Program-made: the position numbers and the translations under genes
Notes under the pieces: generated by a model
Seen by the model: only the letters and a program-made list of their open reading frames with translations
What the model was told of the DNA's origin: nothing
Database searches by the model: none
Assembly: GCA_025464925.1 (NCBI GenBank)
Contig: JAODMS010000022.1
Location: 1-17,020 of the forward strand
DNA from: Arthrobacter sp.
Lineage (GTDB): Bacteria; Actinomycetota; Actinomycetes; Actinomycetales; Micrococcaceae
Reading direction: 5' to 3'
DNA: 17,020 nt
Shown here: one piece after another, positions 12,824-17,020 of the stretch
Layout of the letters: the number at the start of each line of letters is the position of its first letter
Numbering within the stretch: position 1 is the stretch's first letter

Positions 12824-15800
12824 TTAGACGGCGTTGTCCGGGGCGTCGCCCAGCTCGCCGTTCTGGATCTTGCCCTTCTCCTTCTTTACTTTCTTGCCCT
12901 TGTCCTTCTTGTCCTGGTCGCCGTCGTCCTTGCCGGAATCGCCGTCGTCGGAATCCTCGCCCGGACGATCGTTGCTGTCCTGGTCCTCCGACGTCGGCGG
13001 AACCACCGCGACGCCGGCCGGGGTCACGAGAACGCTGACGAACGTCGGATCGCTTGCGCCGGCGAACGTCACGCGGCCTACGTAGGAACCAACGGCTAGG
13101 CCCTTCCAGTTCAGGGCGACCTTGCCGGACTCGCCGTTGGCCAGCCGGAGCGGGTTCGGCGTCAGCGTCGCGTTGCCCACGTTGGCTCCGAGCACTGCCG
13201 CATCCACGGACGCCCTGGTGGCCTGGCCGTTCGGGCTGGCATAGAGGTTCGCGTAGATGGTGTACTCGCCCGGGGCGGGGTCCGGGAGGGACACCGACTC
13301 GCTGGCAGAAGTCGTGGCAACCGTGAGCGGGCCCGCGGGGGTCATGACGTACATATCGAAGTCGGCGTTCTCGTCCGAGGACAGGACCGAGAACTTGGCC
13401 AGCGGGGTGCCGGCCGGAACCTGGACAGTCTTGACGAGGTTCGAGGCATCGGTCACGCCGGTGAACGGGCCCGGAACCAGCTCCACGGCCGTGGAATCGG
13501 CCTGGGAGAGACCGTCGAGGGTCATGGTGACCGGCCCGTTGGTGCCGGAGACGAGGTTGATGTCGCCGGAGCCGGTGCCGCCTTCGGAGGTGAAGGCAAT
13601 ATCGTTGGACGCCACCACGGACTGCGGACGCACAGCGATCGGGGAGGCGACGTTCTTGCCGGCGCCCTGCCAGGTCAACGAACCCGTCGCGAACTTTCCG
13701 AGCGTAGCGCGCTGGTTCTCGAAGGACACCTTAAAGGTGCGCTTCTCACCGGCGGCGCTGAAGTTCAGCACGCTGGGGGTCACCTTGACCTTCACGCCGG
13801 GAACATCAACCTTGGCACGGTAGACGCCCGGGGTCAGCGCCGTCACCGTGCGGGTGACCTCGATCTTGCCGGTCAGATTGCCCAGCGAGAAGGACGGGAC
13901 GTTCATGTCGCGGGGTTTGGTGGTGCCGATGCCAGGGATGCCCAGGTCGAAGCCGCCGCCCTGGATGAACGCAAGGTAATCGTCCTCCTTGGCGTCGTAG
14001 ACCAAGCCCGGATCCAGCACACGGGCCGGGTCCACTTGACCGGCGCCGGTGGCCAGGACATCGCTATTCTTGGCGCCGTCAGCGAGCTTGACGTCGCTGG
14101 CGGTGGTCATCATTGCGGACTTCACCGCGGCCGCGGACCACGCCGGGTTCTTGCCCAGGATCAACGCGCCGAAACCCGCAACGTGGGGGGACGCCATGGA
14201 GGTGCCGGACATGAAGCCGAAGCTCTCGCCGCCCGAAGCGATCGGCGACGCGCCCGCCAGCACGGCAACGCCCGGAGCGGTGATGTCCGGCTTCAGCAGG
14301 TCAGATCCGGTGGCCAGCAGCGGGCCGGTGGACGAGAAGCCGGCAATCTGCGGCTGGGCCTCACCGGGCAGCCCGGTGGTGTCCTTCTTGACCAGGGAAA
14401 CCGTGAGGGCCGGGTCCGCGGCCACCTGGGCCTTGACGGCCTCGGTGGCCGGCGGGTTCAGATGGACGGTCGGGACGGCGTGCGCGTCCGTGTCCAGCGA
14501 GGAGTCGTTCAGGTTCACCAGGATCATGCCGACGCCGCCGGCGCGCGAAACTTCGGCGCTCTTGGCGACACGGTCAAAGAGGCCGCGGTCGCAGACCACG
14601 ACCTTGCCGGCAACCTTGGCGGGATCCAGGGCATCCGGACCACACAGCGCCGCGTTCGGGTCCGCCACGAACCCGGCATCGGCAGCCAGTACGACGGCGG
14701 CGTTCGCGACCTCGCCGTTCATGATGCTGGCGCCGCGGAACTTGCTGCCGTCGGAGAACTCGACGGTGCCCTGCAGCTCCTGGGAGAAGCTGCTGGCCGC
14801 CACGGTGGTCATCCAGGGCGCGCCATGGCCGACGGTGCCGGCCGTCGGACCGGTATTGCCGGCCGAGGCTGCGACGAAGATGCCAGCCGAGGCTGCGGAG
14901 AGGAACGCCAGGGAGACAGGATCGGTGGTGGTGTCCGTCGCGCCGGAGATGGAGTAGTTGAGTACATCCACCCCGTCCAGGATGGCCTGGTTGATCGCGT
15001 CGACGGCGGCGGAGGAGTAGCAGCCGCCGGTGTTGGGATCGTTGTCTTCCCAGCAGACCTTGTAGATGGAGAGCTTCGCGGCCGGTGCGATGCCGCTGGC
15101 CAGGCCGAAACTACGGCCACCAACGGTCGTCTCGACATTCGCGTTGCCGGCGGCGGTACTGGCCGTGTGCGTTCCGTGGCTGGCGGCATCGACCGGAGAC
15201 AGTACTTCTCCGGGGGCGCGGCCGCCGGCCGGGACGTGATGCTGGAACTCGTCGGCGAAGTAGTGAGCGCTCAGCACCTTGGAGTTGCAGGCCGAGCCGT
15301 CGAAGTCCTGGCCCTTCTGGCATTCGCCCACGAAGGTGTCGCCGTCGGACTTGAGCATGGCGATCTTGCCGTCAGTGGTGCGGTAGGGCACCCCGACGAC
15401 GGGCGCGCCGACGAGGGGCTGGACCGGCTCGCCGGCGAAGAAGGCGCTGGAGGGCGTGTAGCCGGTGTCAAGGACGCCGACGACGACTCCCTTGCCGGCC
15501 GCGTCCTGGCCGCCGAAACTGGTGTTCCACGTGCCGTTGGCTCCGCTGAGCTTCAGGAAGTCGGTGCTGGAGTAATCCGGCGCGTTTTCCGTGTCCGGTG
15601 CAACCACCAGGACGCCGGGGTCCTTGGCCAACTTGATGGCCTGGTCCGCGGTCAGCTTGGCGCTGAAGCCGTTGAGGGCTGCGGTGAACTGGCGCTGGAT
15701 CCGGACGTCCTGCTGCCCGGCGACCTCGGCCTGCTTGTGCTTGAGGTGCGCCTGGTACTTTTTGACTTCAGCTTTGTTGGCGTCCAGTTTCCGGCCGGAT

Positions 15801-16063
15801 TCCGGCTTGGTGGCCGGCAGGCCCGCCGTGCCGCCGTCGTAGGTGGCCGCCGGCTTCTCGGCCAGGACGACGATGTAGCGGCCGTCCTTGAAGCTGTTCG
15901 GATCCAGATTCTTCTGCGCGACTGCGGCCAGCGATGTGGGCGCGGGCGCCGCGCTGGCGGGTGCGATGGCGACCGTTGACAAAAGAACCGGTAAGCCCAG
16001 GGTCAGTGCCGCGGCCCTCCGGAGTCCCCCGCTTCGAAGGAAGCTCTTTCCTGGTGATTTCAC
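12824..16063 (-). CDS. Secreted subtilisin-like serine protease (S8) with PA domain
   Basis: A large exported subtilase, about 1079 residues. The signal peptide (about 1-38) ends ASA, followed by an I9-type propeptide (about 62-160: GRYIVVLAEKP, LNGFSAKLTADQA). The catalytic domain has D199 (GVLDTGY), H296 (SHGTHTA), oxyanion N403 (ASAGNTGP) and S622 (GTSMASPH), all intact. A PA domain is inserted at about 450-560 (GKVVVCDRG, GGVGMILVN). After the catalytic domain come fibronectin-like and other beta domains (FDMYVMTPAG). The last 55 residues are a D/K-rich tail without LPXTG. GTG 16063 is chosen because it precedes a normal signal peptide; an AAAGG ribosome site lies 12 nt upstream, further than usual. 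The longer frame from TTG 16147 would cross a strong hairpin. The convergent neighbour encodes subtilisin-inhibitor-like proteins. Confidence 0.92.
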   Translation of the reverse strand: MKSPGKSFLRSGGLRRAAALTLGLPVLLSTVAIAPASAAPAPTSLAAVAQKNLDPNSFKDGRYIVVLAEKPAATYDGGTAGLPATKPESGRKLDANKAEVKKYQAHLKHKQAEVAGQQDVRIQRQFTAALNGFSAKLTADQAIKLAKDPGVLVVAPDTENAPDYSSTDFLKLSGANGTWNTSFGGQDAAGKGVVVGVLDTGYTPSSAFFAGEPVQPLVGAPVVGVPYRTTDGKIAMLKSDGDTFVGECQKGQDFDGSACNSKVLSAHYFADEFQHHVPAGGRAPGEVLSPVDAASHGTHTASTAAGNANVETTVGGRSFGLASGIAPAAKLSIYKVCWEDNDPNTGGCYSSAAVDAINQAILDGVDVLNYSISGATDTTTDPVSLAFLSAASAGIFVAASAGNTGPTAGTVGHGAPWMTTVAASSFSQELQGTVEFSDGSKFRGASIMNGEVANAAVVLAADAGFVADPNAALCGPDALDPAKVAGKVVVCDRGLFDRVAKSAEVSRAGGVGMILVNLNDSSLDTDAHAVPTVHLNPPATEAVKAQVAADPALTVSLVKKDTTGLPGEAQPQIAGFSSTGPLLATGSDLLKPDITAPGVAVLAGASPIASGGESFGFMSGTSMASPHVAGFGALILGKNPAWSAAAVKSAMMTTASDVKLADGAKNSDVLATGAGQVDPARVLDPGLVYDAKEDDYLAFIQGGGFDLGIPGIGTTKPRDMNVPSFSLGNLTGKIEVTRTVTALTPGVYRAKVDVPGVKVKVTPSVLNFSAAGEKRTFKVSFENQRATLGKFATGSLTWQGAGKNVASPIAVRPQSVVASNDIAFTSEGGTGSGDINLVSGTNGPVTMTLDGLSQADSTAVELVPGPFTGVTDASNLVKTVQVPAGTPLAKFSVLSSDENADFDMYVMTPAGPLTVATTSASESVSLPDPAPGEYTIYANLYASPNGQATRASVDAAVLGANVGNATLTPNPLRLANGESGKVALNWKGLAVGSYVGRVTFAGASDPTFVSVLVTPAGVAVVPPTSEDQDSNDRPGEDSDDGDSGKDDGDQDKKDKGKKVKKEKGKIQNGELGDAPDNAV

Positions 16064-16093
16064 GTGTGGTTTGAACCTTTCATAAGGAACGCG

Positions 16094-16158
16094 CCCGGCA
16101 ACATTGCCGGGGCAAGCAGACTGGCGGGGCTGCACTTGCAGTGACAAGTGCAGCCCCG
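16094..16158 (-). promoter_or_regulatory. Two hairpins in the subtilase 5' leader
   Basis: A perfect 14-bp stem joins 16125-16138 and 16145-16158 around a 6-nt loop. Immediately nearer the gene, CCCGGCAA (16094-16101) and TTGCCGGG (16104-16111) form a second inverted repeat that folds as a 6-bp stem with a 6-nt loop. Both lie 30-95 nt before GTG 16063. They could stabilise the mRNA, attenuate it, or act as operators. Confidence 0.6.
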
Positions 16159-16320
16159 ACGGATACCAGCCGATTCAAACAGTACAGAGCGAGAGTGGGT
16201 TATGACATAAGAAACAAAGGGCAGGTCCGAATGTGTCCTGCAATTGGGCGCATCGTGATCAGCAGGCGCTGCCGGGGGCCGAGTTGGCGCTTCCGGTCTT
16301 CCCCAAGGCGCGCGTTCGCC
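16159..16320. other. Spacer upstream of the subtilase gene
   Basis: About 160 bp, AT-richer in its first half, that must hold the subtilase promoter on the minus strand and the 3' end of the small membrane-protein transcript. I see no clear -35/-10 pair. Confidence 0.3.
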
Positions 16321-16506
16321 CTACTGGCGCGGGGTCCTGACTACCTCGCTGATCCAGGCGCGGGTCTTCTCATCGAGGGGCCCCGGCACGTTGCCCTGCC
16401 TGGCGGCGCGGTCCGCCTTGATCTTCTGCAGGACCATGCGGCCAAGGCCGGCAAACACGGCGGCAGCGACTACGGGCAACAGCACGGATTTCGGTTTCCC
16501 AGCCAT
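16321..16506 (-). CDS. Small single-span membrane protein, unknown function
   Basis: A 61-residue protein with a hydrophobic segment at about residues 8-27 (SVLLPVVAAAVFAGLGRMVL), then a basic and polar tail ending EKTRAWISEVVRTPRQ. ATG 16506 is preferred: AGG of GTAGG sits 8 nt upstream, while an in-frame GTG at 16512 is only 2 nt from it. It is divergent from purS with about 295 bp between. No family is recognised. Confidence 0.65.
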   Translation of the reverse strand: MAGKPKSVLLPVVAAAVFAGLGRMVLQKIKADRAARQGNVPGPLDEKTRAWISEVVRTPRQ

Positions 16507-16801
16507 GCGCACATCCTACTCACGGCGCACCTCCGAGGCCATAGCCGTCGTCGCGGTCCACTGCACCGTTCGGCGTCTCGCTGACCGGGCCGTTCGGCGG
16601 GCCGTTTGGGGGCCGGGTCACACCCCGCGGCGCGAATGCGGCGGGACGCGCCGCGGCCGGTAGAATGGGCTTGCAAGCTCGCGGAGCGCCCGTTCACGCT
16701 GTCTAGTGTTCACGTTGATGTTCATGACCAGCACCAGACCGGCGTGAGACGGCACCACTCCGCTGCGCCCTTACCCAATGCTCACGCACAGGAGTTGCCG
16801 G
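16507..16801. promoter_or_regulatory. Divergent region upstream of purS
   Basis: TAGAAT (16661-16666), in the context CCGGTAGAATGG, is a good actinobacterial -10 for purS, giving a leader of about 130 nt. GTTCACG occurs at 16692 and 16708, with the variant GTTCATG at 16720. No purine (xpt-type) riboswitch core was recognised. Confidence 0.45.
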
Positions 16802-17020
16802 ATGCCCCGGATCGTTTTCGACGTAATGCCCAAGCCCGAGATTCTGGACCCGCAGGGGAAGGCCATCGTGGGTGCTCTCCCCCTGCTTGGATTAACCGCC
16901 TTTAGCTCTGTCCGGCAGGGCAAGCGCTTTGAACTTACGGTCGACGGCGAGGTGACCGAGGAAATCCTGGCCCAGGCCCGCGATGCCGCCGAGACCCTGC
17001 TGTCCAACCCGGTCATCGAG
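16802..17020 (+). CDS. purS: Phosphoribosylformylglycinamidine synthase subunit PurS (C-terminus outside window)
   Basis: Small subunit of the PurS/PurQ/PurL complex, which converts FGAR to FGAM in purine synthesis. The 73 residues visible (start MPRIVFDVMPKPEILDPQG, then ALPLLGLTAFSSVRQGKRFEL, ending SNPVIE) match actinobacterial PurS, which is about 80 residues, so only the last few residues are missing. AGGAG at 16790-16794 lies 7 nt before ATG 16802. purQ and purL would be expected just beyond the window. Confidence 0.95.
   Translation, partial: MPRIVFDVMPKPEILDPQGKAIVGALPLLGLTAFSSVRQGKRFELTVDGEVTEEILAQARDAAETLLSNPVIE

Noticed and set aside
14036..15979. 647-codon plus-strand open frame opposite the subtilase
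   Set aside because: It is an antisense shadow of the high-GC subtilase gene: Gly/Arg-rich, no motif and no ribosome site, while the minus strand has all subtilase motifs in order.
16718..16747. Nine-codon upstream open frame in the purS leader (MFMTSTRPA)
   Set aside because: No ribosome site and no regulatory codon bias; short frames of this size are expected by chance.
1..17020. CRISPR arrays, insertion sequences, integrases or prophage genes
   Set aside because: No regularly spaced repeats with unique spacers, no transposase or integrase motifs, and no att-like duplication at the tRNA-Ser gene were seen.

Overview
This is a high-GC chromosomal window that looks like Arthrobacter sensu lato (Micrococcaceae, Actinobacteria). 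The evidence is the gene order tRNA-Ser(GGA) / small SRP RNA / dnaX / recR / aspartokinase, the many GTG starts, actinobacterial TANNNT -10 boxes, and aspartokinase and PurS sequences typical of that group. The genus is inferred from recalled family sequences; no search was run.

Left part (1-3617). The window opens inside a minus-strand glutathione-independent formaldehyde dehydrogenase gene (N-terminal 181 residues only). Upstream of it, also on the minus strand, is a secreted or membrane-anchored M23 metallopeptidase with a long Pro/Ser/Thr tail encoded partly by 27-bp tandem repeats. A plus-strand DUF2236 (MpaB/rubber-oxygenase-like) gene diverges from it.

Information-processing core (3660-9481). 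A minus-strand tRNA-Ser(GGA) with its own rho-independent terminator is followed on the plus strand by the SRP RNA, dnaX (991 codons, very long Pro/Ala-rich tau part, possibly leaderless), recR, a 370-bp repeat-bearing spacer, and aspartokinase. The aspartokinase has an in-frame, RBS-preceded TTG that would give a 172-residue beta subunit.

Accessory part (9482-12792). Two small minus-strand genes encode related proteins that share an RFMxATxxLRxxFGPAxR motif. A divergent 1-Cys OhrR/MarR-type regulator has a perfect 12-bp palindrome in its promoter region. Then comes a compact, overlapping three-gene unit: a lipoprotein with a Streptomyces-subtilisin-inhibitor (SSI)-like domain, a 327-residue protein of unknown function, and a second SSI-like protein without a signal peptide. 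A strong shared hairpin separates this unit from a convergent, very large secreted subtilase.

Right part (12824-17020). The subtilase (about 1079 residues, minus strand) has a leader with two hairpins. It is followed by a small single-span membrane protein on the minus strand and the 5' part of purS on the plus strand, presumably the start of a purine operon.

The most unusual element is the SSI-like / unknown / SSI-like operon facing a subtilase. The pair of small FGPA-motif proteins beside the OhrR-like regulator and the GGACATGYCC repeats before aspartokinase come next.
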